Shown piece after piece: positions 8,618 to 16,901 of a DNA stretch of 64,000 nt. This stretch comes from Sinorhizobium fredii. GTDB taxonomy: Bacteria; Pseudomonadota; Alphaproteobacteria; Rhizobiales; Rhizobiaceae. Positions within the stretch are counted from its first letter, which is position 1; the number at the start of each line of letters is the position of its first letter. The DNA lies in contig NZ_CP024307.1 of NCBI RefSeq assembly GCF_002944405.1, positions 2,004,501 through 2,068,500 on the forward strand, written 5' to 3'. The notes below the pieces were generated by a model, which made no database searches, had not been told where the DNA came from, and saw only the letters and a list, made by a program, of their open reading frames with translations. The position numbers were made by a program, and so were the translations under genes.

Positions 8618-9744
8618 CCGAGACGTTTCAATTCAAACTGCTTGCGACTGACGGCAAGGCGCGCCGAGGCGAGGTTTCGATGCCGCGCGGCACGATCCGC
8701 ACGCCGGCCTTCATGCCGGTCGGAACCGTCGGCACGGTCAAGGCCATGTATCTCGATCAGGTGCGCGAACTTGGCGCCGACATCATCCTCGGCAACACCT
8801 ATCATCTGATGCTGCGTCCTGGCGCCGAACGCGTCGCGCGGCTCGGCGGCCTGCACAATTTCATCCGCTGGGAACGGCCGATCCTGACGGATAGCGGCGG
8901 CTTCCAGGTCATGTCACTCTCGAGCCTGCGCAAGCTCAACGAGCAGGGCGTCACCTTCAAGAGCCATGTCGACGGCGCGCTTTACCACATGTCGCCGGAA
9001 CGCTCGATCGAGATCCAGGGCCTGCTCGACAGCGACATACAGATGCAGCTCGACGAATGCGTAGCGCTGCCGGCCGAGCCCGACGAAATCGAGCGCGCCA
9101 TGGAAATGTCGATTCGCTGGGCGGAGCGCTGCAAAGTCGCCTTTGGCGACCAGCCGGGCAAGGCGATGTTCGCAATCGTGCAGGGCGGCGACATTCCGAA
9201 ACTGCGTGAACGTTCCGCCCTTGCGCTCAAGGGACTTGATCTCAAGGGCTATGCGGTCGGCGGTCTTGCCGTCGGCGAGCCGCAGGAGGTGATGCTCGAG
9301 ATGCTCGATGTCACTTGTCCCATCCTGCCGGCGGAGAAACCGCGCTACCTGATGGGCGTCGGAACGCCGGACGATATTCTGAAGTCGGTGGCGCACGGGA
9401 TCGACATGTTCGACTGCGTCATGCCGACGCGCTCCGGACGCCATGGACTGGCCTTCACGCGCTACGGCCGTATCAATCTGCGAAATGCGCGCCATGCCGA
9501 AGACCTGCGGCCGCTCGATGAACAATCCTCGTGCCCGGCGACGCGGGACTATTCGCGCGCCTACCTGCACCATCTGATCCGTTCGAACGAATCGCTCGGC
9601 GGCATGCTTCTGAGCTGGAACAATCTCGCCTATTACCAGGAGCTGATGGCCGGGATCCGCAAGGCGATCGAGGAGGGGCGTTACGCTGATTTCATGGCAG
9701 AGACCCAGGAAGGCTGGCAGCGCGGCGACCTTCCGCCGGTATGA
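8614..9744 (+). CDS. tgt: tRNA-guanine transglycosylase with degenerate zinc site
   Basis: Tgt swaps guanine 34 for preQ1 in queuosine tRNAs. 376 residues, normal length. The catalytic core is intact: [26 protein letters not shown], and the nucleophile region [17 protein letters not shown]. The C-terminal zinc site is not: where E. coli Tgt has CDCYTCRNYS plus a later His, this protein reads [10 protein letters not shown] and SWNN, keeping one cysteine of the four ligands. The alignment is from memory, and other rhizobial Tgt proteins may share it. Overlaps queA by an ATGA. Confidence 0.96.
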   Translation: MTETFQFKLLATDGKARRGEVSMPRGTIRTPAFMPVGTVGTVKAMYLDQVRELGADIILGNTYHLMLRPGAERVARLGGLHNFIRWERPILTDSGGFQVMSLSSLRKLNEQGVTFKSHVDGALYHMSPERSIEIQGLLDSDIQMQLDECVALPAEPDEIERAMEMSIRWAERCKVAFGDQPGKAMFAIVQGGDIPKLRERSALALKGLDLKGYAVGGLAVGEPQEVMLEMLDVTCPILPAEKPRYLMGVGTPDDILKSVAHGIDMFDCVMPTRSGRHGLAFTRYGRINLRNARHAEDLRPLDEQSSCPATRDYSRAYLHHLIRSNESLGGMLLSWNNLAYYQELMAGIRKAIEEGRYADFMAETQEGWQRGDLPPV

Positions 9745-9762
9745 CCTCGGGACGCCGAAGGC

Positions 9763-10179
9763 TCAGAGCGCAGGACCCGGCGCTGTCTGCACCATCATCA
9801 CACCGTTGATCTTGTAACTACCGTCCGGTTGCGGCACGAGCTCGTAAATTGCCGTCCAGTCCTTGCCGTCGGCTCCGGAGATAAGCACTTCCTGGATCAC
9901 TTCGTCGCCGACACGCTTCGACCGTCCGAAGGCGAAATTGCCCGGGCGATAGAGGTGCTGATAGCTTTTCTTGACCATCTCGAAAAAGACCGCCTGATCC
10001 GGAAATTTCGCGCGGATTCCGGGGGAGGCAAAGGAATAGGCAGCTTCCGCGTCGTCCTCGATGAAAGCTTGGATCTGCGCGCGGATGACCGATTTTGCTC
10101 TATCTACAGGGTCTGCCAACGTGCGTCCCACACCGAGCGCGAGCACCAGACAGAGAGCGACGGAGATTGCTCGCATCAT
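9763..10179 (-). CDS. DUF4864 domain-containing exported protein
   Basis: 138 residues starting with a Sec signal peptide (MMRAISVALCLVLALGVGRTLA). The mature part has the DUF4864 pattern: an AKSVIRAQIQAFIEDDAEAAYSFASPGIRAKFPD block, then YRPGNFAFG and a C-terminal beta-rich part ending GVMMVQTAPG. The family is small, secreted and of unknown function; the fold is probably NTF2/SnoaL-like, which is inference. The ATG follows GGAGG four bases upstream. It converges on tgt with an 18-base gap. Confidence 0.85.
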   Translation of the reverse strand: MMRAISVALCLVLALGVGRTLADPVDRAKSVIRAQIQAFIEDDAEAAYSFASPGIRAKFPDQAVFFEMVKKSYQHLYRPGNFAFGRSKRVGDEVIQEVLISGADGKDWTAIYELVPQPDGSYKINGVMMVQTAPGPAL

Positions 10180-10306
10180 GGAGCCTCCATTAGGCTTTCG
10201 TCATTGACAGCATATGCTCGGCGGTTCTGTTGTAAGCAACCACCTTCGGCGGAGGGCGTGGTTTCGGCCAATAGAGATCGGCAGAAAATACTGATTCTAC
10301 AAACAG

Positions 10307-11272
10307 TTATTTAGAAGACTTCGACTCGCTTGGGAGAAAGTCACTATTTCGTGATCTGGGTACTGCCTCGGCGCGCGACGCGCTGGCCTTATCCCGCTTG
10401 ACGGCTATCCGGTCTGCGCTGCGGTGACGGGCGCCGTGACATGCGGTGTATTTCTTGCCGGACCCGCAAGGGCAGGGATCATTGCTCCGGCGCTGCAGGC
10501 GGCTGATCAGGGGCAGCAATAGCCCGGAGGGAAGAAGCGCGGCGGTCAGAATGGCGAGCTTCGCCGAGATACCCGGTATCACGAGGCGACGGCCGGACCT
10601 GAAACCGCGCCAGGCGCAGGCGGCGACATATTGCGAATCGACCTTGGGCAAGACCTTGAATAGTGCCGCACGGTTGGCGCCCGATCGCTCGAGGAACTCG
10701 GTCGACACCGGTCCGGGCGCGACGCAGGTTACCGTGACCCCTGTGCGACGCAGTTCCTGGTGAAGAGCCTCCGAGAACGACCGCACGAAGCCCTTGCTGG
10801 CATAGTAAAGAGCCATGTAGGGGCCAGGCGTGAAGCTCGCGACCGAGCCGAGATTGATGACGCCGCCGCGGCCGCGCGACATCATGCCAGGCAGGAAGCG
10901 AAGGGTAAGATCGGTCAGCGCGCGTATGTTGAGATCGACGATGCCGAGCTGATCACCGGCGGGCAACACCGTCGCGCTGCCGCGGAGGCCATAGCCGGCG
11001 CTGTTGACCAGGACGTCGCAGTAGAGGCCATTGGCCGAGAGAAATGATTCAAGCTCGTGCGCCGCGTCCTTTCCCGAAAGATCCAACGAGACGGTGAACA
11101 CCTCGCCGCCGCTCTTGATGTCGGCAACCGCCGCCGTCAGATCGTCCGGCGACCGCGCCACCAGCACGACGGTTGCGCCGTCGCTCGCGGCAGCGCCTGC
11201 CATTGCCTTGCCAATTCCGCGCGAGCCGCCCACCACGACGACGGCCGGTCGCAGCTCCATCTGCTCTGTCAT
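10307..11272 (-). CDS. Short-chain dehydrogenase/reductase with C-terminal SEC-C motif
   Basis: About 321 residues. Residues 1-250 are a classical SDR: cofactor loop GGSRGIGKAMA, NSAGYG, catalytic Ser region GGVINLGSVASF and YYASKGF (YxxxK). After a hydrophobic segment (KLAILTAALLPSGLLLPLI, near 240-258) comes PCPCGSGKKYTACHG, a SEC-C zinc motif like that at the end of SecA, then a basic tail of about 40 residues. This fusion is unusual. The start is the ATG at 11272, whose ATGA overlaps the stop of the upstream acyltransferase, implying coupling. Substrate unknown; the hydrophobic segment suggests membrane association. Confidence 0.9.
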   Translation of the reverse strand: MTEQMELRPAVVVVGGSRGIGKAMAGAAASDGATVVLVARSPDDLTAAVADIKSGGEVFTVSLDLSGKDAAHELESFLSANGLYCDVLVNSAGYGLRGSATVLPAGDQLGIVDLNIRALTDLTLRFLPGMMSRGRGGVINLGSVASFTPGPYMALYYASKGFVRSFSEALHQELRRTGVTVTCVAPGPVSTEFLERSGANRAALFKVLPKVDSQYVAACAWRGFRSGRRLVIPGISAKLAILTAALLPSGLLLPLISRLQRRSNDPCPCGSGKKYTACHGARHRSADRIAVKRDKASASRAEAVPRSRNSDFLPSESKSSK

Positions 11273-12051
11273 GCCGCACCCGAGGCGGCAGCGCGCGCGA
11301 CGGCGGCGGATTCCGATTGACCGGACAGCTCGGCGGCGATTTCGCCATTCAGGATTTTTTCGAATCGCTCCAACGCCCGCGCCACATTGGCGCCATCCAT
11401 GACTCGGTGATCGTAGTGGATGCGGACGGTCACCATGCCCTGATCGTCGATCTGGCCGTAGTTGAAAATCGTCGTGAGCGGCGTCAGCGGATTGAGCGAC
11501 TCGGCCCCGAGCCCCGAATAGACGGACAACTGGAAGGTTCCGAAATGACGGCCTCGGGGGCGGCCGAGATTGAGCCCCAACCACATGAGAAGCCAGCGAA
11601 TCGGCGCCGGCAGCTTGGCGATCTTCAGGGCTCGCCGGAACTCCTTGACGTCCCTGACCGGACGTGTCCGTGCCGCCTCGATCAGGGCGGCGATTTCGCT
11701 GATCGGCCGACGCTCCGGGTTCTTGATCAGGCTGAGAAGCACGGCCCGCTCGCCATCGAGCTCGCGCTCGTGGGCGACCGACGCGATGCTACCAGGATAT
11801 TCGTAGAGCTGTGGTCTCGGCAGCTTAACATAAGCCCGTCGCAGCTCGGGGGTTTCAAGCGAGAGAAGCGCGTATCCTTTTAGGAACAGCACCGTCCAGG
11901 AAGGCCTGCTTTGCTGTGCCGTCCGGGCTTTCAACAGCGGACCGAGATTCATCTGCCGCTGCACGGTGACCCTCGGCACACGAATCGAAAAGCGCATCAA
12001 ATCGCCGACGAGGCGCCGCGGCGCCGAAAGCTTGAGAGCTCGGCCTCGCAT
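11269..12051 (-). CDS. Stand-alone 2-oxoacid dehydrogenase acyltransferase (E2 catalytic) domain protein
   Basis: 260 residues resembling the catalytic CoA-acyltransferase domain of E2 proteins but with no lipoyl or subunit-binding domain. The E2 active-site motif is intact: HYDHRVMDGANVARALERFE near residues 212-231, with His and Asp. The N-terminal half, RFSIRVPRVTVQRQMNLGPL, is less conserved. It probably transfers an acyl group from CoA to an unknown acceptor. It sits between an ICMT-like methyltransferase (10 bases upstream) and the SDR-SEC-C gene (4-base overlap), so the three form one likely operon. No E1 or E3 genes are present, arguing against a role in a dehydrogenase complex. Confidence 0.85.
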   Translation of the reverse strand: MRGRALKLSAPRRLVGDLMRFSIRVPRVTVQRQMNLGPLLKARTAQQSRPSWTVLFLKGYALLSLETPELRRAYVKLPRPQLYEYPGSIASVAHERELDGERAVLLSLIKNPERRPISEIAALIEAARTRPVRDVKEFRRALKIAKLPAPIRWLLMWLGLNLGRPRGRHFGTFQLSVYSGLGAESLNPLTPLTTIFNYGQIDDQGMVTVRIHYDHRVMDGANVARALERFEKILNGEIAAELSGQSESAAVARAAASGAA

Positions 12052-12061
12052 TAGGGCACCT

Positions 12062-12655
12062 CTAGTAGAGATAGGGGATGATTCGCTTGGTCTTTTCCAT
12101 ATAGGCGCGGTATTGCGGGCCGAATGTCTCCAGCATCATGCGCTCCTCCTCGTCCACCCTCAGAATAAATAGGATCGCGAAGCCGACTAACCCGGCAACA
12201 CCCATGACCCAGTTCGCCAGCAGAAAGGCCTGTCCAACGCCCATGAGCATGAAGGAAGTGTACATCGGATGGCGCACGAGCGCGTAGGGCCCCCCGCTGA
12301 TCAGCTCATGCCGGTCGCGAATCTCCAGTGTGATGGACCAGTTGCGGCCGAGTTCCTTGTGCGTCCTGCGAAATACCCACATGGCGAGGGCGAAGACGAT
12401 GGTCCCAACGGCCACGGCCCAAGCGCTCGCCGGATAGTCGGCCGCCTCGGGGATGCCCGTCACCACATAGATCCCTGGAAGGATTCCGAGGCCGAGCAGC
12501 GCCGCAGACAGCCCGATCGTCTCCGAGCCGGAGCGACGATTGCTGACGACCTCCACGCGCTTCGCGCGGCGCTCGTAGGGACGGCGAATAAAGTACCAAG
12601 CGACAATGCCAAGCACCCAAATAGTCTGGCCGATGGTAGCGATCGACATGCTCAC
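12062..12655 (-). CDS. Isoprenylcysteine carboxylmethyltransferase family protein
   Basis: 197 residues with about four membrane helices and the ICMT/PEMT-type SAM-binding end: GGPYALVRHPMYTSFMLMGVG and later EERMMLETFGPQYRAYMEKTKR. Bacterial members methylate unknown lipid-like or small substrates at the inner membrane; bacterial prenyl-protein methylation is not established. First gene of the three-gene minus-strand set with the acyltransferase and the SDR-SEC-C protein; the set suggests modification of a hydrophobic or acylated metabolite at the membrane, which is inference. Confidence 0.85.
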   Translation of the reverse strand: MSMSIATIGQTIWVLGIVAWYFIRRPYERRAKRVEVVSNRRSGSETIGLSAALLGLGILPGIYVVTGIPEAADYPASAWAVAVGTIVFALAMWVFRRTHKELGRNWSITLEIRDRHELISGGPYALVRHPMYTSFMLMGVGQAFLLANWVMGVAGLVGFAILFILRVDEEERMMLETFGPQYRAYMEKTKRIIPYLY

Positions 12656-12725
12656 CCTAGCTTACAAGGCTCTTGCGATTTTCAATTGTGCCAATGGCGA
12701 GCGGGGAGGGCTCAAGCCGACCGCG

Positions 12726-13313
12726 TCAGCCGCCATTCATTTCACGGAGCCTTGTAATGAATTCTTGCGGCCTTAGCCAGATGCCCGGGGTCTGATACCC
12801 CATGGACCGCGCAATCTCCGCCACGAAGGCATTGCAGTTATAAACCGACGCGTGCCAGACACGCGACTTTTCCTTCAGCTTTCGTATGAAGGCGACCACC
12901 TTGTTGTATTCCGCCTCGCTCAGCATGATACGCCAGCTTGCCGACCTGTATTCCTCTTCGAGGTCGCCGTCGCTCGCTCCGGTCTCCGCCGGCACGGGGA
13001 AAAAATGTCCCAGAACATAGGGCGCCGCGTCGTTCGTCGCCGGAGCAAGACCTGCCACCTCGGGGTTGATCATTGCTCCCGAGGCATTCGTTCGGCCGAA
13101 GACCGCGTAGGTATGGCCGTAGCTCAGCGCATAGCGTGAGCGGAATTCGATGAAATACCCTTGTTCTCGGGTTTGAGAGAGGAGCTTGGCTGACCCGCCG
13201 GCCTGGCTGGTCGACACGTAAGCGGGTTGTGGCTTCTTGTCTTGTGTCTGGCACGCCGTTGCAGCGAATGCGACCAGAATCACAGGGAGAAAACGGCTTG
13301 ATGCAAATGTCAT
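12726..13313 (-). CDS. Putative lipoprotein with a conserved YNCNAF segment
   Basis: About 195 residues. The N-terminus has a lipoprotein signal ending FAATAC (Cys near residue 21), so the mature protein is probably membrane-anchored. The body contains SYGHTYAVFGRTN and, near residues 155-170, ASVYNCNAFVAEIARSMG. A His-containing segment before an N-C-N motif recalls papain-like NlpC/P60 or DUF4105-type folds, but I cannot assign a family. The ATG at 13313 was chosen over the GTG one codon upstream. It is followed by the ICMT-like gene after about 70 bases on the same strand, so cotranscription is possible. Confidence 0.7.
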   Translation of the reverse strand: MTFASSRFLPVILVAFAATACQTQDKKPQPAYVSTSQAGGSAKLLSQTREQGYFIEFRSRYALSYGHTYAVFGRTNASGAMINPEVAGLAPATNDAAPYVLGHFFPVPAETGASDGDLEEEYRSASWRIMLSEAEYNKVVAFIRKLKEKSRVWHASVYNCNAFVAEIARSMGYQTPGIWLRPQEFITRLREMNGG

Positions 13314-13422
13314 CACGTCACTTCGCTCTGTCGCCGAACTTTATTTTAGCAAAATTTGCGCCGGCTTGTATCAACCAGTGGCGTTTTCGACCGTCTGCCT
13401 TGGGCTGATTCGGTCTAAAGGC

Positions 13423-13457
13423 GCTCCGTGGGAGGCTCTTGGAGTCTCCCACGGAGC
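13423..13457. terminator. Strong hairpin after the small lipoprotein gene
   Basis: GCTCCGTGGGAG at 13423-13434 and CTCCCACGGAGC at 13446-13457 form a perfect 12-base stem with an 11-base loop, 12 bases beyond the small lipoprotein stop. The minus-strand sequence after it has only a short T-run (CCTTTAG), so termination is probable but not certain. Confidence 0.7.
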
Positions 13458-13468
13458 AAATTCAGGCG

Positions 13469-13612
13469 TTACTTGTAAACGGGAGCAGGCTCTACTGCCG
13501 GCTCTGCTGCCACAGGCGGCGGAGCCTTCCCTTTGCCCTTGCCGATCGTGTCGCAAGCGGTCAGGCCGGCGACAGAAAGCAACGCAATCATCACGATTAG
13601 AATTCTGCTCAT
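13469..13612 (-). CDS. Small lipoprotein, 47 residues
   Basis: A 47-codon gene below usual size cut-offs. The start MSRILIVMIALLSVAGLTAC is a textbook lipoprotein signal with lipobox LTAC (Cys20), followed by DTIGKGKGKAPPPVAAEPAV and a short end. AAAGGA is well placed before the ATG and a 12-base-stem hairpin follows. The pattern, lipid anchor plus Gly/Lys then Pro/Ala-rich tail, is seen in many small rhizobial lipoproteins of unknown function. It lies between a larger lipoprotein gene and an L,D-transpeptidase gene, so an envelope role is likely. Confidence 0.75.
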   Translation of the reverse strand: MSRILIVMIALLSVAGLTACDTIGKGKGKAPPPVAAEPAVEPAPVYK

Positions 13613-13802
13613 CAAGTAGTCCTTTCCTCAATAGTCGGAATGGTTTATCGAAGGCAACACTCCAAGTAATAGTGGCGATCGGCGCCTAGGCCTAGTGCAA
13701 GAAGGACACAGTTGGCATCAGCTTTGTCGGTGCGGAACTGTTTAACGGTCACTTCAAAACACCTGGCTTAATTATTTATACCAAATACGCGCGCAAACAC
13801 CA

Positions 13803-14387
13803 TCAGATGATCAATACGGTGGTCCCGACGGGGGTCCGGCTGTAAAGATCGACGATGTCTTCGTTCGTCAAGCGGATGCAACCGCTCGACACTGCCTGTC
13901 CGATCGTCCACGGTTCGTTCGTGCCGTGCAAGCGGAACATCGTGTCCTGCCCGCCACGATAGAGGTAGAGGGCGGATGCGCCGAGCGGATTGTGTAAGCC
14001 GCCGGAGACGCCCCCCGCATACTGACGCAGGTGGGGTTTTCGGCGCATCATGTTTTCGGTGGGGGTCCAGGAGGGCCACTCCGCCTTTCGGCCGATTCTG
14101 GCCCTGCCCTTGAGGGTGCGGCCTTCCTCTCCGACGCCGATGCCGTAGCGAATCGCCGTGCCGCCGCCCACGACGTAGTAGAGATAACGTTCCTCGGTGT
14201 TGACGACGATCGTTCCCGGTGCCTCGCCTCCGTCATAGGCTACTTCCTGCCTGCGGTAGCGCGGCTCGATACGCGTCCTGGAAGCGATTGGGCTCTCGAT
14301 TGGTCGGACGATCGAACTGCATCCCGTGGCCAGCAAAGCCAGACTACCCAATACGAGCATGCGACGCGTAACATGGTTCTTGTCCAT
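13803..14387 (-). CDS. L,D-transpeptidase (YkuD domain) lipoprotein
   Basis: About 194 residues. The leader runs MDKNHVTRRMLVLGSLALLA and on to the lipobox Cys (ATGC, near residue 23), so it is probably lipid-anchored in the periplasm. The YkuD domain follows, with the catalytic region HGTNEPWTIGQAVSSGCIRL, the HGxx...SxGCxR signature with its active cysteine. Such enzymes form 3-3 peptidoglycan cross-links or attach proteins to peptidoglycan; rhizobia carry many paralogues. ATG at 14387 has AGG five bases upstream; a GTG two codons before is an alternative. The gene is followed by nearly 190 bases without a feature. Confidence 0.93.
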   Translation of the reverse strand: MDKNHVTRRMLVLGSLALLATGCSSIVRPIESPIASRTRIEPRYRRQEVAYDGGEAPGTIVVNTEERYLYYVVGGGTAIRYGIGVGEEGRTLKGRARIGRKAEWPSWTPTENMMRRKPHLRQYAGGVSGGLHNPLGASALYLYRGGQDTMFRLHGTNEPWTIGQAVSSGCIRLTNEDIVDLYSRTPVGTTVLII

Positions 14388-14736
14388 CTTCACCTGCTAA
14401 GAAAATACGTGAGTCCCCAGACTGCGTGTTTAACACTGCTGCGCGTGCTGGCCAAGCCTCGCATCTCAGGCGGGCACAAGGAGGTGAATTAAGCCTTTTA
14501 AATCAGGGGATTGCATGTTCGATTTGGGACAGTACGAAGGGGCAGACGGCCCGATTCGCTGTCGTTATCCCCTCTCGATTGCGCCAATCCTGCGGCCGCA
14601 GATCCGACTCGCGAACGACGACCGGCTGACGTGTTCGAGCGATCGGGCGGCCAGCTTGGCGGATAGATTAAACCCTTGCGGCAACCAGCCGTGTCTGCTC
14701 GACTGCGAGTGGGAAGAGGTAAGAAGGATTAAGAGC
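14388..14736. other. Interval with no recognised gene
   Basis: About 349 bases between the L,D-transpeptidase and the SDR gene. The most notable item is AAGGAGGTGA at 14478-14487, a full match to the 16S anti-SD tail, with no sensible reading frame after it (GTG AAT TAA). An in-frame upstream extension of the SDR exists from 14515 but has no homology signal. Confidence 0.4.
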
Positions 14737-15492
14737 ATGAAACTGGGCTTCGAGGGCAAGATTGCCATCGTAACCGGCGGCGGTTCGGGAATCGGCGCGG
14801 CCATCTCGCGGCAATTATGCGGCGATGGGGCAGAAGTCGTCGTTGCCGATCTCAATCCTGAGGCTGCCCAGCAGATTGTCGACGGGATCCGTGCGAACGG
14901 GGGTCGAGCCCGCCCTTTCACAGTCGATGTGGCCGACGCCGGCGCCGTCGAGCAACTGGTGGACTTCACTCTCAGGGAATGCGGAGGCCTGAACCTCGCC
15001 GTCAACAATGCCGGCGTTGAAGGAGTCCGAAAACCGACGGGGGATTACCCGCTCGACAACTGGCAGCGCGTCATCGACGTCAATCTGAACGGCACCTTCC
15101 ATTGCATGAAATACGAGATCGCGGCCATGCTGGGACGGGGAGGCGGCGCAATCGTCAATGTGACGTCGATTCTCGCTTCCGTCGCCTTGCCCACCGCAGC
15201 GGCCTATACCGCGGCCAAGCATGGGGTCGTCGGGCTGACAAAGACGGCAGCGATCGAGTATGCGCGCATGGGGATCCGCATCAACGCGGTCGGTCCCGGC
15301 TGGATCGAAACGCCGCTTCTGTCGGAATATGCGGAGCTCGCGAAGACCCGGAGGCTGGAAGCGCTGCAGCCGATGGGCCGGCGCGGCACGCCCGAAGAGG
15401 TGGCAGCTCTTGTCTGCTTTCTCCTGTCCGACCAGGCAAGTTTCATCACCGGCAGCTACCATCTCGTGGACGGCGCCTACACCGCTCACTGA
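14737..15492 (+). CDS. SDR family NAD(P)-dependent oxidoreductase
   Basis: 251 residues, classical SDR. Cofactor motif TGGGSGIGAAI, then NNAGVEG, Ser in NVTSILASVALPTAAAY, and YTAAKHGVVGLTK (YxxxK). The C-terminal PGWIETPLL and GRRGTPEEVAALVCFLLSDQASFITGSYHLVDGAY blocks are typical of the glucose/3-oxoacyl-type SDRs. The ATG at 14737 follows AAGGATT and fits the MKLxFEGKIAIVTGGG start; an in-frame upstream ATG at 14515 would add 74 residues with no family match. Substrate unknown. It precedes a DUF6494 gene by 81 bases. Confidence 0.93.
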   Translation: MKLGFEGKIAIVTGGGSGIGAAISRQLCGDGAEVVVADLNPEAAQQIVDGIRANGGRARPFTVDVADAGAVEQLVDFTLRECGGLNLAVNNAGVEGVRKPTGDYPLDNWQRVIDVNLNGTFHCMKYEIAAMLGRGGGAIVNVTSILASVALPTAAAYTAAKHGVVGLTKTAAIEYARMGIRINAVGPGWIETPLLSEYAELAKTRRLEALQPMGRRGTPEEVAALVCFLLSDQASFITGSYHLVDGAYTAH

Positions 15493-15573
15493 GGGGCCTC
15501 GCCAGGCACCGCCCGGCTTCCTTGACCGCCCGCCTTCTCTTACAATCCTAGCTGGACACAGAGGAGTTCCGTG

Positions 15574-15765
15574 ATGAGTGAAGACGCCTTCAACATGTCG
15601 ATCCGCAAATTCCTGAAAGAGGTCGGCATTACCTCGCAGCGAAAGATCGAGGAGATCGTGCGTGACGGGCAGACCGGCGGCAAGAAGCTGAAGGTCCGCA
15701 TGACGCTGACGGCGGAAGGCACCAGTCTCAACCACGTCGTGGACGGCGAAATCGAACTTCCATAG
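15574..15765 (+). CDS. DUF6494 family protein
   Basis: 63 residues: MSEDAFNMSIRKFLKEVGIT at the start, QTGGKKLKVRMTLTAEG in the middle and VDGEIELP at the end. This short family, common in alphaproteobacteria, has no known function; I recognise the N-terminal FNMSIRKFLKxVGITSQ segment. Two GAG triplets upstream (GAGGAG) support the ATG at 15574 rather than the GTG one codon earlier. Confidence 0.85.
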   Translation: MSEDAFNMSIRKFLKEVGITSQRKIEEIVRDGQTGGKKLKVRMTLTAEGTSLNHVVDGEIELP

Positions 15766-15854
15766 CCGGTGACTTTGAAGGGAGGGCGAGCTTATCGAGA
15801 CACCGCCGGCGGAATAGCTAGGTGCTCCGCCATTCCCCGACAGGCAAATTCTGC

Positions 15855-16154
15855 AACTGAGAATCAAAGATTGCTGGAAAAATTTATCTTCCATGGCGAT
15901 CCCTACAGTGATGGCATGTGGACCTTCACCTCAGGACGCGGCTCCCATGGAACGCGGCTGTACCTCTGCGGCCCGGAGAACGCCACGCATGTCAAGCGCA
16001 TGCTTTGAGATTGGCTCCGCACGCATCCGGACGACGCTGCCGAATACGCGGCTCTCAAGCGCAAGCTGGCAGCGGAGACAAACGGCGACTGGAAATTCTA
16101 CACCGGCGGCAATCGGACTTCGTCGCAAAGATCGTGCGGCGGGCATCTGACTAG
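15855..16154 (+). pseudogene. Degenerate GrpB/UPF0157 family gene
   Basis: The C-terminal half of a GrpB-type nucleotidyltransferase-fold protein can be read with two lesions. Frame one gives RLYLCGPENATHVKRML and then an in-frame TGA at 16006-16008, continuing as DWLRTHPDDAAEYAALKRKL and TNGDWKFYTGG; a one-base loss near 16107 then shifts to SDFVAKIVRRASD and a stop. The intact pattern (LYLC...HxxFRDWLRxHPxxAxEYxxLKxxLA...YxxxKxxFV) is GrpB. The N-terminal half is missing. Neighbouring genes look accessory, in line with decay after transfer. Confidence 0.75.
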
Positions 16155-16406
16155 CGAGTTCTCGCGATGGCAGGTCGAAGGTGACGTGTTCGAACACCAT
16201 GTGGTGTCAGGCTTCTCCGTGGGCAGTCGGACGAGAGATGCTGATGCTGGCTTCGGTGTCTCTGGTTTAGACATGTGCGTCTCCTCACAGGCGCCGGGTG
16301 TACTGCGGGGTCAGCCGGCCAGTCGGTTTTCCGCGACACCGGCCCGCAACCTTCAGGATATGATAGCTCGCGGCAGAGGGCCCCGCAGGCGGCAGCGGCG
16401 GAATAG

Positions 16407-16880
16407 TCAGAGCCAGCGGCGAACCTCGGCCTTGTAGCGGCGGTAGTCGTCGCCGAACTTAGCTTCGAGATAGCGTTCCTCGCGGGCGATCACCTGCGTC
16501 TGGATCGCGATCAGCACCAACGGGAGCAAGGCGAAGGCGATCGGCCCGTCGAAGCCGATCGCAAGGCCGGCATAGATAAGCGCCATGCCGAGATATATGG
16601 GATTGCGGGTCCATCGATAAGGACCGGTCGTTGCGATGAGGGTCGTTGGCTGCGACGGCGGAACGTTGGTGCCCAGCCGCCGGAGCAGCCCCGCCGCCGC
16701 AAGCATCATCGCCGCGCCGGCAACGAATAGCAGCGCGCCCGTCGCGACCAGCAACCGCCAGTCGATGCCGAAAGAGCGCAGAGAGACGAACCGCTCCGCC
16801 GCCAGCCCCAACAGCAGCGCTGCAAGATAGACCAAGGGCGGAGGGAAGCGCACACCCGCGCTGTCCGGTTCGACGGCCAT
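16407..16880 (-). CDS. Isoprenylcysteine carboxylmethyltransferase family protein
   Basis: About 157 residues with three or four membrane helices and the ICMT/PEMT C-terminal signature TTGPYRWTRNPIYLGMALIYAG, followed by IAREERYLEAKFGDDYRRY. It is a second, more compact member of the family also seen at 12062-12655, only about 30% alike by eye. The ATG at 16880 is preceded by GGAG at the right distance; two earlier candidates, an ATG and a TTG, overlap that site. It starts 22 bases after the TrxR-like flavoprotein gene stop and may be its operon partner. Confidence 0.85.
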   Translation of the reverse strand: MAVEPDSAGVRFPPPLVYLAALLLGLAAERFVSLRSFGIDWRLLVATGALLFVAGAAMMLAAAGLLRRLGTNVPPSQPTTLIATTGPYRWTRNPIYLGMALIYAGLAIGFDGPIAFALLPLVLIAIQTQVIAREERYLEAKFGDDYRRYKAEVRRWL

Positions 16881-16901
16881 GCTCATCTCCAATCCGTGCT
16901 C

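Noticed and set aside
14515..14736. In-frame N-terminal extension of the SDR gene from 14515
   Set aside because: The extra 74 residues do not look like any SDR N-terminus, and the ATG at 14737 has AAGGATT upstream and gives the standard start.
12062..16880. The two ICMT-like genes as one duplicated unit
   Set aside because: They share only the family signature, differ in length and context, and lie in different operons.
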